From SVFI01 sp045588655 (GTDB taxonomy: Bacteria > Bacillota > Clostridia > Lachnospirales > Lachnospiraceae), in assembly GCA_045588655.1 (NCBI GenBank), contig JAZNEP010000022.1, forward strand, positions 268,480 to 332,479: a stretch of DNA of 64,000 bases, in the 5' to 3' direction. A model generated the notes under the pieces. It made no database searches. It worked only from the letters and a program-made list of their open reading frames with translations, and was not told the DNA's origin. The translations under genes were made by a program, and so were the position numbers. Numbering within the stretch: position 1 is the stretch's first letter; every line of letters begins with the position of its first letter. Below are positions 1-9,101 of the stretch, piece after piece.

Positions 1-615
1 TCTGCAATCGCGGTAGATGGAAAACAGATTACAGGTGGAGTTGTGCAGTATAATACAACAACAGGTGAAATACTGAGTGTGAACGGATTGACCAACAATT
101 TGGAACTGGTTCTTAGCTTTGGGGATCAGCCGGGTAGCGCCTTTGAAGATATCAATGTCGATTTCTCGCCATCGTCCAATTACAATAACAATGGTACGAG
201 TACCATCAGTGCAGTGAGTGGTGATACACAGGGATTCGGAACCGGTAGAAAACTCGGTGAGATGTCCGGTATTTCGATACAGAGTGATGGTATGATTTAC
301 GCATCTTATGATAATGGACAGACAAAGCTGCTTGGACAGATTGCAGTTGCGACATTTGCAAATGCTTCCGGTCTGCAGAAAGAAGGAGATAACCTGTATT
401 CTGCAACGATGAACTCAGGTGAGTTTGATGGAATCGGTGTTGATGTTTCGGCAGATGGTGGATATATGACAACCGGTGTTCTTGAAATGAGTAACGTAGA
501 TTTGTCTTCCGAATTTACGGAAATGATTACGACACAGAGAGGTTTCCAAGCGAATTCCAGAATTATTACAGTTTCGGATACGCTACTGGAAGAACTGGTA
601 AATTTGAAACGATAG
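1..615 (+). CDS. flgE: Flagellar hook protein FlgE, C-terminal part (5' end outside window)
   Basis: The reading frame is open from base 1 and ends at TAG 613-615, so only the last 204 residues are present. Hook subunits are exported by the flagellar type III system and polymerise into the universal joint between rod and filament. The C-terminus reads EMSNVDLSSEFTEMITTQRGFQANSRIITVSDTLLEELVNLKR in outline: the conserved helix of the hook/rod family (NVDLxxEFxxMIxxQRxFQANxR...). The preceding beta-rich sequence with G, N, S and T is typical of the hook outer domains. The same C-terminal helix is also found in FlgF and FlgG, but position just before motA and the long variable domain favour FlgE. 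FlbD, which often follows flgE in Firmicutes, is absent here: motA is the next gene. Confidence 0.88.
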   Translation, partial: SAIAVDGKQITGGVVQYNTTTGEILSVNGLTNNLELVLSFGDQPGSAFEDINVDFSPSSNYNNNGTSTISAVSGDTQGFGTGRKLGEMSGISIQSDGMIYASYDNGQTKLLGQIAVATFANASGLQKEGDNLYSATMNSGEFDGIGVDVSADGGYMTTGVLEMSNVDLSSEFTEMITTQRGFQANSRIITVSDTLLEELVNLKR

Positions 616-657
616 TGTGAATAAATGATAGAAAAATCATGCGAAAAAGTGTGAAAA

Positions 658-683
658 GGGCGGTGGCATAAAAGCCAGCGCCC
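658..683 (+). terminator. Hairpin after flgE, possible weak terminator
   Basis: Arms 658-667 and 674-683 pair over ten positions with one internal G-G mismatch around a six-base A-rich loop. There is no run of T directly after it, so it is not a classical intrinsic terminator; it could be an attenuating or RNA-processing hairpin between flgE and motA. Confidence 0.35.
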
Positions 684-740
684 TTAGCGTATCTTTTGCA
701 AAAAGGGATATTTTGCCGTTGCAATTTTTGTAAAAGAAAG

Positions 741-769
741 TAGACAAGAAGTTAAAAATTTAGTAAAAT
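741..769 (+). promoter_or_regulatory. Predicted SigA-type promoter before motA
   Basis: TAGACA (741-746) and TAAAAT (764-769) are separated by 17 bases. This would allow motA and downstream genes to be transcribed separately from the upstream hook and basal-body genes. Prediction from sequence only. Confidence 0.45.
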
Positions 770-822
770 TATGTAGAAAGGATATTTTTACATACTAACG
801 TGAAAATAGGCAGGTGGATGCT

Positions 823-1620
823 TTGGATATAGCTTCAATTTTGGGTTTGGTTATATGTTTTGTACTTTGTATTTTCGGTATTGTAACCGGTGATGCAGGA
901 TGGGCAGCGATGATAAATTTCTTGAATGCACCATCCGCACTGATCACGTTTGGTGGAGCGTTTTTCTGTGTCATGGCAAGCTACTCCATGGCGGATTATA
1001 TAGCTGGATTAAAGAGCTTTTTGTTGGTGTTTAAAGTTCCAAATCTTGACACGGCCGAAATGATACAAAAGATTATAGATTTATCAAATGTTGCGCGTAA
1101 GGAAGGATTGCTTTCGTTGGAAGAAGCAGCAGCCGATTTGGATGATGCTTTTTTAAAGAAAGGAATCCTATTAATTGTTGATGGAACTGACCCGGAACTG
1201 GTTCGTGGGATTATGGAGACGGAGCTTAGTAGTGTGGATGCCAGACATAAGAAGAATATGACATTTTGGCAGGATTTAGCTGCGATGGGGCCTGCATGGG
1301 GTATGATCGGAACGCTAATCGGTCTTGTAAACATGTTACAGAGTTTATCAGATCCGTCGTCGATTGGTCCGAACATGGCGGTTGCGCTTCTGACTACGTT
1401 GTATGGTTCGCTTCTTGCGAACTGGATATGTACTCCGGTTTCCAGTAAGCTAAAATCAAATAATGATGTTGAAATTATGATCAAAGAGATTATGGTAGAA
1501 GGTCTATTGTCGATTCAGGCGGGTGAGAACCCACGTGTAATTGAAGAAAAATTAAAATCATTCCTAGCTCCGAAGGATAGAGAGTCGGGGCAGGATGAAG
1601 GTGGTGAGGCAGATGTCTAA
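823..1620 (+). CDS. motA: Flagellar motor stator protein MotA
   Basis: MotA forms, with MotB, the ion-driven stator of the flagellar motor in the cytoplasmic membrane. The 265-residue product has two N-terminal membrane segments, a cytoplasmic loop, and the conserved PAWGMIGTLIGLVNML stretch that opens the third membrane segment, followed by a fourth. I place the start at TTG 823, giving MDIASILGLVICF, because AGGTGG at 812-817 lies five bases upstream; a GTG at 814 would overlap that site and add three residues. The 3' end overlaps the motB start by eight bases, indicating translational coupling. The family is certain; which ion is used cannot be read with confidence. Confidence 0.93.
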   Translation: MDIASILGLVICFVLCIFGIVTGDAGWAAMINFLNAPSALITFGGAFFCVMASYSMADYIAGLKSFLLVFKVPNLDTAEMIQKIIDLSNVARKEGLLSLEEAAADLDDAFLKKGILLIVDGTDPELVRGIMETELSSVDARHKKNMTFWQDLAAMGPAWGMIGTLIGLVNMLQSLSDPSSIGPNMAVALLTTLYGSLLANWICTPVSSKLKSNNDVEIMIKEIMVEGLLSIQAGENPRVIEEKLKSFLAPKDRESGQDEGGEADV

Positions 1621-2416
1621 GAAAAAGAAGGAAGAGATTCCGGCACCTGGCTCTCCGGCGTGGATGGCCACGTTCAGTGACCTAATGAATCTGCTTCTTT
1701 GTTTCTTTGTATTGCTGTTTTCTATGTCCAGTGTGGATGCGAAAAAGTTTGATGAAGTTGCGGCGTCATTCTCTCAGACATTCAGTATCTTTGAGGCAGG
1801 TGTGACAGCAATCGGGGATGGTATTTTAATCAGTAATGGTGTCAGTCAGTTGAATGAGCTCGATGAGTATATTAACAGCACAGGAAAAACAGCAGAGTCA
1901 GAGCAGGATGTGGATGTGTTTGAAGAATTTGAGGCAAAGAAGCTTGCAGAGTCAGAAGAGCTCGCGGAAAAAGTAGAAGAAGCACTTGCGGAAGATGGTT
2001 CGCAGGATTCGGGACAGATTACTGTGGATTTTAATTCACAATATGTATCACTTCAGTTAAATGGAGCATTTTTGTTTGATTCGGGAAGTGATGAGCTTAA
2101 GGATGATGCAAAACCTCTTTTGGACAAAGTGGGAATGATTCTTGTGCGTTATGCGGAGAGTACGATTGAAATCGAGGGACATACAGATAATGTTCCAATT
2201 AGCAATGCGCGCTTTGCAAATAACGACGAATTGTCAAGTTTTCGTGCGTTGTCCGTGTTTGATTATTTTAAGAGTACCACATCGTTGGAACCGTCGCTGA
2301 TGAAGCATTCGGGTCGTGGGGAATATGTTCCGATTGCGGATAATACGACACCGGAAGGTAGAGCACAGAACCGACGTGTTGAAATAAAGATTTATACGGA
2401 GTTATCCGGTTATTAA
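1613..2416 (+). CDS. motB: Flagellar motor protein MotB
   Basis: MotB anchors the stator to peptidoglycan and carries the ion-binding aspartate. The protein (267 aa) starts with a Lys-rich cytoplasmic tail, then one membrane segment beginning FSDLMNLLLCFFVLLFSMS, with Asp23 as the predicted ion carrier. The C-terminal OmpA-like domain contains EIEGHTDNVPIS and the terminal NRRVEIKI motif for peptidoglycan contact. ATG 1613 is preferred over the in-frame ATG 1595 because GGTGG/GAGG lies just upstream and the shorter protein begins as the family usually does. An acidic linker (about residues 95-135) separates plug and OmpA domain. Confidence 0.93.
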   Translation: MSKKKKEEIPAPGSPAWMATFSDLMNLLLCFFVLLFSMSSVDAKKFDEVAASFSQTFSIFEAGVTAIGDGILISNGVSQLNELDEYINSTGKTAESEQDVDVFEEFEAKKLAESEELAEKVEEALAEDGSQDSGQITVDFNSQYVSLQLNGAFLFDSGSDELKDDAKPLLDKVGMILVRYAESTIEIEGHTDNVPISNARFANNDELSSFRALSVFDYFKSTTSLEPSLMKHSGRGEYVPIADNTTPEGRAQNRRVEIKIYTELSGY

Positions 2417-2451
2417 TGTTATTTACTTCATAGTGGAAAGCGAGATTAGTT

Positions 2452-2970
2452 ATGAAAAAGAATTTGTTATCGATTCTGATACTTGCATTGCTGATTGTTA
2501 ATCTGATTTTTTCAACAGTGATTATGATTAGCGTGACATCAACAAATAAAAAGACGGCAGCTGTCATTGGAGATATTGCTACCATTATCAATTTGGAATT
2601 GGAAAAAAATGGTGGAGCAGAAGAAATCATCGAAGTATCTATCGATGATACCGCGGTTTACGATATTCCGGAGCAGATGACAATTCCGCTGAAAAAAGGA
2701 GCCGACGGCAAAGATCATTTTGCACTTGTATCCGTGACGCTTGCGATGAATATGAAAGATAAAGGATACAAAACATATGGCGAGACGATAAGCGAGAAAG
2801 AAAGCCTGATTAAGGGACAGATTGTAGAGGCATTCGGAAGCTACACGATGGAAGAAGTGCAGGCAGATAGAGGGGAAGCAGTAAGAAAAGATATTCTTAA
2901 GAGAATACAGGATATGTTTGATTCAGAATTTATATATAAAGTGACATTCCGGGATATTATAGAGCAGTAA
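2452..2970 (+). CDS. fliL: Flagellar basal-body-associated protein FliL
   Basis: FliL is a single-pass membrane protein that associates with the stator and basal body and supports motor torque. The 172-residue product has an N-terminal membrane segment (about residues 5-27) followed by an extracytoplasmic domain with the family pattern of a beta strand near ALVSVTLAMNMK and a C-terminal helix ending in the region of DSEFIYKVTFRDIIEQ. It sits between motB and fliM, the usual Firmicutes position, with a 35-base gap that shows no terminator. Confidence 0.85.
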   Translation: MKKNLLSILILALLIVNLIFSTVIMISVTSTNKKTAAVIGDIATIINLELEKNGGAEEIIEVSIDDTAVYDIPEQMTIPLKKGADGKDHFALVSVTLAMNMKDKGYKTYGETISEKESLIKGQIVEAFGSYTMEEVQADRGEAVRKDILKRIQDMFDSEFIYKVTFRDIIEQ

Positions 2971-3008
2971 GTACTACCGGACATTACGTGAAACAGGAGG
3001 TGAGTCAG

Positions 3009-3989
3009 GTGGGAGAGGTTTTATCTCAAAATGAGATAGACAGTTTGCTGCAAGCACTTAGTACCGGTGAACTGGATGTAGATGAGATGAAGGAAAAGCC
3101 GGAAAAGTCGGTAAAAAATTACGACTTTAAAAGACCGGCCAAGTTTTCAAAAGAGCATTTGCGAACTCTGGAAATTATTTTTGAGCATTACGGGCGTCTT
3201 CTTTCCACAAACTTACCGGTGTATTTGAGACGAACGGTTCAGGTGAGTGTAGCCAGTTCGGAAACGGTTACCTTTTCTGAGTTTACCAATGCATTGAGTA
3301 ATCCGGTTGTGTTAGGGATTATTAACTTTGTTCCGCTAAACGGAAATATTATTTTAGAGTTATCGCCAAACTTGGGATTTGCAATATTGGATCGAATGCT
3401 TGGCGGATATGGTGTTCCGCTGGAGAAAAACAGGGAATTTTCGGAAATTGAGATGTCGATTCTTGACAAAATTATGATTACCTGTATGCAGCTTCTGCGG
3501 GAACCGTGGAGAAATGTAATTGATTTGGATCCGTTTATGGAGCGTATCGAGACCAATGCACAGTTCGCACAGATTATAGCGCCGAATGAAATGATCGCGA
3601 TTGTGACGTTAAATGTGCGCATTGGCGATGTGGAAGGGTATATGAATGCATGTCTTCCGTATATCACACTGGAAGAGATTATGGATAAATTGAATACAAA
3701 ATTCTGGTTCTCTACTATGCAAAGTATTAGTGATGAGAATTATGCAGAATATATTGAGTCATTGATTAAGCGTACGACCATTCCGGTAAAAGCGGTACTA
3801 GGGAAGAGCGTTGTCTCCGTTATGGATTTTGCTAATTTGCAGGTCGGAGATGTAATCAGACTCGATTCCAAAGTAGATGAAGAGTTGGTTGTCTATGTTG
3901 GAAATTTAAAAAAATTTACTGCGTTACCTGGTACAAACAAAGACAATTATGCAGTCAGGGTAATGACAGTAGTAAGAGAGGAGGAGTAA
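3009..3989 (+). CDS. fliM: Flagellar motor switch protein FliM
   Basis: FliM is the middle part of the C-ring and the main docking site for phosphorylated CheY. The N-terminus LSQNEIDSLLQAL is the conserved CheY-binding peptide; it is followed by the CheC-like middle domain with GGYGVPL and a C-terminal SPOA (FliN-like) domain ending VRVMTVVREEE. GTG 3009 is chosen because AGGAGG at 2995-3000 lies eight bases before it; a GTG at 2988 would place that site inside the gene. The product is then 326 residues, normal for FliM. Only three bases separate it from fliY. Confidence 0.93.
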   Translation: MGEVLSQNEIDSLLQALSTGELDVDEMKEKPEKSVKNYDFKRPAKFSKEHLRTLEIIFEHYGRLLSTNLPVYLRRTVQVSVASSETVTFSEFTNALSNPVVLGIINFVPLNGNIILELSPNLGFAILDRMLGGYGVPLEKNREFSEIEMSILDKIMITCMQLLREPWRNVIDLDPFMERIETNAQFAQIIAPNEMIAIVTLNVRIGDVEGYMNACLPYITLEEIMDKLNTKFWFSTMQSISDENYAEYIESLIKRTTIPVKAVLGKSVVSVMDFANLQVGDVIRLDSKVDEELVVYVGNLKKFTALPGTNKDNYAVRVMTVVREEE

Positions 3990-3992
3990 ACC

Positions 3993-5207
3993 ATGGACGG
4001 TATGTTGTCGCAGGACGAGATAAATGCTCTGCTAAGTGGCATGGATATCTCCGGGGATGCACCTGCATCGTCCGAGCCGGTTTCACAATCATCAAGTGTT
4101 GTTCTGAGTGACATAGAAAAAGATGCCATTGGTGAAATAGCCAATATCAGCATGGGAACATCAGCTACAACGCTGTATTCACTTGTGAACCGGAAGGTTA
4201 ACATTACTACACCGGTTGTATCAGTTGCTACTTGGGATAATTTTATTGATGACCACGAAAGGCCATGTGTTTTTATTCAGATTCGATATACAGTAGGACT
4301 TGATGGAGCCAACATTTTAATTTTAAGAGAGCAGGATGTAAAGATAATCACAGACCTCATGATGGGAGGCGATGGAACCAATACGGAAGGGGAGCTTGGA
4401 GAACTGCACTTGAGTGCAATTTCGGAAGCAATGAATCAGATGATGGGTTCATCGGCTACTTCCTTATCTTCCATGCTTGGTAAGATGATTGATATCAGTC
4501 CGCCGGATGCAAGTCTTGTGAATATGCTGGAAAACAAGACGGGGGGAGATATAGCTCCGTTTTTGGATGAACAGTTCGTAAAGATTGAATTCAGAATGCA
4601 GATTGAAGATTTGGTAGACAGTACCATCATGCAGCTGTATCCGATTGATTTTGCAAGGTCGTTATATGACACCTTCATGGGAAATCAAATGGGAGAAGTA
4701 GCTGCGGAGCCGGAACCACAGCCGGCACCGCAACCATTTATTCCGGAAAGTGTAGAGCCGATGCCGCAGATGCAGCCGGTACCGGAACCACAGCCAATAC
4801 CACAACCAATACCACAACCAATGCCACAACCGGTTCCGCAACCAATGATGATGGATCCGATGGCCATGAATTATGGTATGCCGCAGATGGCAATGCAGCC
4901 ACAGATGATGGGTATGAATATTCAACCGGCACAGTTCCAGGCGTTCGGTACAGGGATGAGCGGAAATGTCAGTCAGGAAAATATAGGGTTGATTATGGAC
5001 GTACCGCTTGAAGTGACGGTAGAACTTGGCAGAACGAAAAAATCAATTGCTGAAATTCTTGATTTTACTCCGGGAACTATCATAGAACTTGATAAAATTG
5101 CCGGAGAACCGATTGACGTACTTGTCAATGGCAAGTTTGTTGCCAAAGGAGAGGTAGTCGTAATCGAAGAAAGTTTCGGTATCAGAGTGACAGAGATTAT
5201 AAAATAA
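3993..5207 (+). CDS. fliY: Flagellar motor switch phosphatase FliY (FliN/FliY)
   Basis: FliY is a C-ring component that also removes phosphate from CheY-P. The 404-residue protein starts with MDGMLSQDEINALLSGMDI, a CheY-binding peptide like that of FliM. Next comes a CheC-type domain with two phosphatase-like helices (around EIANISMGTSATTL and LSAISEAMNQMMGSSAT), then a Pro/Gln/Met-rich linker (about residues 235-310), and finally a FliN/SPOA domain (DVPLEVTVELGRTKKSIAEIL). GGAGGAG directly precedes ATG 3993. The linker contains five 12-base tandem repeats. It is one of three CheC-fold proteins in this operon with FliM and CheC. Confidence 0.93.
   Translation: MDGMLSQDEINALLSGMDISGDAPASSEPVSQSSSVVLSDIEKDAIGEIANISMGTSATTLYSLVNRKVNITTPVVSVATWDNFIDDHERPCVFIQIRYTVGLDGANILILREQDVKIITDLMMGGDGTNTEGELGELHLSAISEAMNQMMGSSATSLSSMLGKMIDISPPDASLVNMLENKTGGDIAPFLDEQFVKIEFRMQIEDLVDSTIMQLYPIDFARSLYDTFMGNQMGEVAAEPEPQPAPQPFIPESVEPMPQMQPVPEPQPIPQPIPQPMPQPVPQPMMMDPMAMNYGMPQMAMQPQMMGMNIQPAQFQAFGTGMSGNVSQENIGLIMDVPLEVTVELGRTKKSIAEILDFTPGTIIELDKIAGEPIDVLVNGKFVAKGEVVVIEESFGIRVTEIIK
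4788..4847 (+). repeat. Five 12-bp tandem units in the FliY linker
   Basis: Units at 4788, 4800, 4812, 4824 and 4836 follow CCACAACCAATA with small changes and encode a PQPI/PQPM-type tetrapeptide. Codon-phased, so copy number can change without a frameshift. Confidence 0.8.
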
Positions 5208-5233
5208 AGCAAAAGAAATAGGAGAGATTGAAA

Positions 5234-5596
5234 ATGGCAAAAAACATTTTAATTTGTGATGATGCAGCTTTCATGCGTATGATGATTAAGGATATCCTGA
5301 CAAAGAATGGGTATAATGTGGCTGGTGAAGCAGAGAATGGATTAAAGGCAGTCGAAAAATACGCTGAATTAAAACCGGATCTTGTTCTTATGGATATTAC
5401 GATGCCGGAAATGGATGGAATTCAGGCGTTAAAGAAAATTAAAGAGGCAGATCCGGGAGCTACAGTAATTATGTGTTCTGCAATGGGACAGCAGGCAATG
5501 GTTATTGAATCAATTCAGGCTGGAGCGCGAGATTTTATTGTAAAACCGTTCCAGGCAGATCGTGTTATTGAAGCTGTGAAGAAAGTAGTTGGATAG
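5234..5596 (+). CDS. cheY: Chemotaxis response regulator CheY
   Basis: Single-domain receiver that is phosphorylated by CheA and binds FliM/FliY to change rotation. The 120-residue protein has the acidic pair Asp9-Asp10, phosphoacceptor Asp54 in VLMDITMPEMDG, the switch Ser in MCSAMGQ and Lys in FIVKPFQ. ATG 5234 is the start: GGAGAG at 5221-5226 is well placed for it, while TTG 5228 is too close. The gene lies between fliY and fliO, the common Firmicutes position, rather than next to cheA. Confidence 0.95.
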   Translation: MAKNILICDDAAFMRMMIKDILTKNGYNVAGEAENGLKAVEKYAELKPDLVLMDITMPEMDGIQALKKIKEADPGATVIMCSAMGQQAMVIESIQAGARDFIVKPFQADRVIEAVKKVVG

Positions 5597-5597
5597 T

Positions 5598-5981
5598 ATG
5601 ATTTTAACGGCTTCTGGGACATTTGAGTCTGCTGTGCGTTTTATTTCATCGCTTCTGATATTTTTGTTTGTTCTTGTGATAACTTATTTTACGTCGAAGT
5701 TTATCGCAAATTACCAGAAGCAGACCATGCTTTCCGGTAATATGGAAGTAGTTGAAGTGACAAGGATTGCACCGAATAAATATCTGCAGATTGTCAGAGC
5801 TGGGAAAGAGTATTTTCTGATTGCGGTTTGCAAGGATACGATTACTATGCTTTCCAAGTTGGATTCGGAGCAGTTGGATTTTAGCAGAGAATCCGGAAGT
5901 GGAGGACAGACGCCGGATTTTAAGGCTATTTTAGAAAAAGCAAAAAACAGCAGAAAAAAGCAGGCGGATAAGAATGAATAA
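5598..5981 (+). CDS. fliO: Flagellar biosynthesis protein FliO (FliZ-type)
   Basis: FliO assists assembly of the FliP export-gate complex. The 127-residue protein has one N-terminal membrane segment (about residues 12-33), then a small cytoplasmic domain with VVEVTRIAPNKYLQIVRAGKEYFLIAV, the recognisable FliO core, and a Lys-rich tail. The start is taken as ATG 5598, one base after the cheY stop; TTG 5589 would overlap cheY. The 3' end overlaps fliP by eight bases. FliO is poorly conserved, so the call leans partly on gene order. Confidence 0.8.
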   Translation: MILTASGTFESAVRFISSLLIFLFVLVITYFTSKFIANYQKQTMLSGNMEVVEVTRIAPNKYLQIVRAGKEYFLIAVCKDTITMLSKLDSEQLDFSRESGSGGQTPDFKAILEKAKNSRKKQADKNE

Positions 5982-6825
5982 AAAAGTATTGCAGGTGACT
6001 GCGCTTGCTCTGTTAGTGGGTATTCTGATGTTCAGTACAGTGATGGCAGTGCATGCGACCACTATGGATTCCCATTTTGCAGGTGAGACAGAAGATCGTA
6101 CCAATATAAATGATCCCGGTACGGCAGATTCAGCGGAAGAGCTGAGTAATCTTAATATCGCAAATACAATGACAATTACATATGACGATGGAAATGGTAC
6201 GATAGCCGGACCGATTCGTATATTGATTACGTTGACACTGATAACACTTGCACCTACGTTATTGATTTGTCTCACATCGTATACGCGTATTTTGATTGTT
6301 CTTCATTTTACAAGGCAGGCGTTAAATACCATGTCGGCGCCACCAAATCAGGTAATTATCGGGTTGGCTTTGTTTTTGACTTATTTTATTATGAGTCCGA
6401 CAATTACACAGATTAACGAGCAGGCCATCATTCCTTTTGAAGCCGGTCAAATTACGCAGGAGGAGGCCATTGAGATAGGTGCGGAGCCACTACGTGAATT
6501 TATGTATAAGCAAACGCAGCAAAAGGATGCGAAAATGTTTTGCGAGATTGGCGGATATGAGTGGACCGGTGAGCTTGAAGATATTCCGACAAGCGCGCTG
6601 ATTCCGGCATTTATGGTGAGTGAAATGCGAACGGCATTTATTATTGGGTTTATCATATATGTTCCGTTTTTGGTAATTGATATGGTTGTTTCATCAGCAC
6701 TTATGAGTATGGGTATGATGATGCTTCCGCCAACAACGATTTCCATGCCGTTTAAGATTTTGCTGTTTGTTTTAGCAGATGGTTGGAATCTTGTGATTGT
6801 AAATTTGGTAAAAACGTTTATGTAG
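5974..6825 (+). CDS. fliP: Flagellar type III export gate protein FliP
   Basis: FliP forms the core pore of the export gate with FliQ and FliR. The 283-residue protein begins with a cleavable-type signal peptide (MNKKVLQVTALALLVGILMF...AVHA), has a 40-residue variable segment, then the family motifs LTSYTRILIVLHFTRQALNT and PPNQVIIGLALFLTYFIMSP, and the last membrane pair MVVSSALMSMGMMMLPP. Four membrane segments follow the signal peptide. It overlaps fliO and is separated from fliQ by 70 bases with no visible terminator. Confidence 0.95.
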   Translation: MNKKVLQVTALALLVGILMFSTVMAVHATTMDSHFAGETEDRTNINDPGTADSAEELSNLNIANTMTITYDDGNGTIAGPIRILITLTLITLAPTLLICLTSYTRILIVLHFTRQALNTMSAPPNQVIIGLALFLTYFIMSPTITQINEQAIIPFEAGQITQEEAIEIGAEPLREFMYKQTQQKDAKMFCEIGGYEWTGELEDIPTSALIPAFMVSEMRTAFIIGFIIYVPFLVIDMVVSSALMSMGMMMLPPTTISMPFKILLFVLADGWNLVIVNLVKTFM

Positions 6826-6895
6826 TACGTGGATGCCCGAAATAAAATAAAAAGAATGAAGTAAAAAGAGAGAAAAGAAATGGAGTGATAAGGGA

Positions 6896-7165
6896 ATGTC
6901 AATTGATATGGTCGTACAGATTGCCAGCCAGGCTTTGTTTACAATCATCAAAACGGCAGCTCCGTTGTTGCTTGTTTCGCTTGTGCTTGGTCTGGTAATC
7001 AGTATTTTTCAGACGGTAACTTCAATTCAGGAACAGACACTTACGTTTGTTCCTAAGATATTAGGGGTTTTTGTTTCGTTGATGATATTAGGTCATTGGA
7101 TGTTGACAGAATTGACAACATATATAACGGAATTATGGTCAGATTTTTCAATCTATATAAGGTAG
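6896..7165 (+). CDS. fliQ: Flagellar export gate protein FliQ
   Basis: Small two-helix membrane protein of the export gate. The 89 residues contain the family motif LVLGLVISIFQTVTSIQEQTLTFVPKI. ATG 6896 follows GGAG at 6882-6885 and GGGA at 6892-6895. The fliR gene begins four bases after the stop. Confidence 0.93.
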   Translation: MSIDMVVQIASQALFTIIKTAAPLLLVSLVLGLVISIFQTVTSIQEQTLTFVPKILGVFVSLMILGHWMLTELTTYITELWSDFSIYIR

Positions 7166-7169
7166 GATT

Positions 7170-7955
7170 ATGATAGAATACAGTTTTTCGATGCATGAAC
7201 TTGAACTATTTCTTTTAATATTGATCCGTATGACCTGTTTTATCTATGCAGCCCCTTTTTTTGGAATGAACAATACACCGGGGCAGTTTAAAATTGCACT
7301 TGGTGTATTTCTTTCTTACCTTATATATTTTATAACAATGCCGCATGAGCAGGTGATGTATACGACAGTTCTGCAGTATGCGACGATTGTTTTAAAGGAA
7401 GCGATTGTCGGGCTGATGATTGGCTGGGGAGCCAATATATGCAGCTCTATTGTTTTTTTTGCGGGACGCTTAGTTGACATGGAGATAGGGTTTGCAATGG
7501 TAAACGCCATGGACCCGACAACTAGGGAGAATGTCACGATTACCGGTTTTTATTATCAGTATATGGTAACACTTTTGCTGATTATTTCCGGATTGCATCG
7601 ATATTTGATTCAGGCAATTGTGGAAGCCTATGAGTTGATACCGGTCAATGCTGTGGTGTATCGTTCTGATGTGATGCTTGAAACCGTGATTACGTTTATG
7701 TCTAAGTACATAAGTATCGGATTTCAGATTTGTTTACCGATTTTTTGTACCACCTTGATTATTAGTGTCATACTTGGGATTTTGGCAAAAGTATCGCCGC
7801 AGCTGAATATGTTTGCGGTCGGTATGCAAATTAAAATTTTAATAGGACTTCTGATCATGTTCCTGACAACAGCGATGTTGCCGTATGTTAGTGATTTCAT
7901 TTATAAGGAGATGAAAGTCATGATTGTAGCATTTGTGGAGGCATTGATGCCATGA
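7170..7955 (+). CDS. fliR: Flagellar export gate protein FliR
   Basis: FliR is the third membrane subunit of the flagellar export gate. The 261-residue hydrophobic protein has about six membrane segments and the family motif EAIVGLMIGWGANICSSIVFFAGRLVDMEIGFAM. The stop codon overlaps the flhB ATG (ATGA at 7952-7955), so translation is probably coupled. TAGGA at 7163-7167 serves as ribosome site. Confidence 0.92.
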   Translation: MIEYSFSMHELELFLLILIRMTCFIYAAPFFGMNNTPGQFKIALGVFLSYLIYFITMPHEQVMYTTVLQYATIVLKEAIVGLMIGWGANICSSIVFFAGRLVDMEIGFAMVNAMDPTTRENVTITGFYYQYMVTLLLIISGLHRYLIQAIVEAYELIPVNAVVYRSDVMLETVITFMSKYISIGFQICLPIFCTTLIISVILGILAKVSPQLNMFAVGMQIKILIGLLIMFLTTAMLPYVSDFIYKEMKVMIVAFVEALMP

Positions 7956-9061
7956 TGGAGTTAAATCTACAGTTTTTTGCGAAGGAAGGACCCGGAGGGG
8001 AAAAAACAGAGGAACCTACAGCCAAAAAGCTTCAGGATGCCAGAGACGAAGGACAGGTAGCCAAGAGTAGAGAGGTTGCAAATGCAATGACTATGATTGG
8101 ATTGTTTCTGTTACTGAAGGTGATTTTGACATTTTTGGGGAATGAGTTTCTGGGGAGTTTTGAGAGCACTTACAATCGCATTCCTTCACTTATTAAAATG
8201 CATAATGGGCAGTTGCGTCATGGTGACATGACGATGTTATTACAAAGTGCGTTATTGCGCATTGTTATTACAACAGCACCGTTTCTTGCAGTTGGTTTTA
8301 TCTTATCGTTTATAGCGGATTTTATTCAAGTAAAATGGCATGTAACGAAGAAACCTTTGCAACCAAAGCTGAGTAAACTTAATCCTATATCTGGATTTAA
8401 AAGGATATTTTCTTCGCAATCGCTGGTCGAGCTGTTGAAATCTTTGTTGAAAATTATACTGGTTGTTTATGTGGTCTATACGACATTGAGAGATCAGTTG
8501 GAGTTGATTTACCTGCTTTTTAATATGCCACTGTGGCAAGGAATTGCAACAGCGGGGGATATTGCAATTAATCTTGGATTGAAAATATCCATTATTTATA
8601 TTGTGATTGCATTGATTGATTTTGTGTATCAAAAACGTAAATTTCACGAAGATCAGAAAATGACAAAGCAGGAAGTGAAAGATGAATATAAAAATGCGGA
8701 AGGAGATCCGGCGGTGAAAGGAAAACAGCGTCAGCGTATGCAGGAAGCATCCAGAAGGCGTATGATGCAGGATGTTCCGAAAGCGGATGTTGTAATTACC
8801 AATCCGACGCATTTTGCAGTTGCGATACAGTATGATCTTGAGATTGCACCGGCGCCTGTGGTGTTGGCAAAGGGAGAGGATCATCTTGCTGCGAAGATAA
8901 AAGAAGTGGCAAAAGAAAATAAAGTAGAGATTGTAGAAAACAAACCGCTTGCACGTATGCTTTACTACAATGTCGAGATAGGAGAGCAGGTTCCGCCTGA
9001 ACTCTATCAGACTGTAGCAGAGGTGCTGGCAATGGTATACCATATCAAAGGTAAGATATAA
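7952..9061 (+). CDS. flhB: Flagellar export switch protein FlhB
   Basis: FlhB controls the change from hook to filament export. The protein (369 aa) opens with LNLQFFA followed by EKTEEPTAKKLQDAR, has four membrane segments, and a cytoplasmic domain with the self-cleavage site N284-P-T-H in VVITNPTHFAVAIQYD. The downstream substrate-binding part (EIVENKPLARMLY) is intact. The start overlaps the fliR stop. Confidence 0.95.
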   Translation: MMELNLQFFAKEGPGGEKTEEPTAKKLQDARDEGQVAKSREVANAMTMIGLFLLLKVILTFLGNEFLGSFESTYNRIPSLIKMHNGQLRHGDMTMLLQSALLRIVITTAPFLAVGFILSFIADFIQVKWHVTKKPLQPKLSKLNPISGFKRIFSSQSLVELLKSLLKIILVVYVVYTTLRDQLELIYLLFNMPLWQGIATAGDIAINLGLKISIIYIVIALIDFVYQKRKFHEDQKMTKQEVKDEYKNAEGDPAVKGKQRQRMQEASRRRMMQDVPKADVVITNPTHFAVAIQYDLEIAPAPVVLAKGEDHLAAKIKEVAKENKVEIVENKPLARMLYYNVEIGEQVPPELYQTVAEVLAMVYHIKGKI

Positions 9062-9101
9062 AAAGCAAGAATCATAACATCAGAGGAAGGAAGGTGACGG
9101 A

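Noticed and set aside
640..822. Sigma-28 promoter before motA
   Set aside because: No TAAA with GCCGATAA-like partner is seen; a SigA-type pair is better.
4788..4847. Short tandem repeats as a possible CRISPR or regulatory array
   Set aside because: Units are 12 bases without spacers and encode a Pro/Gln linker in FliY.
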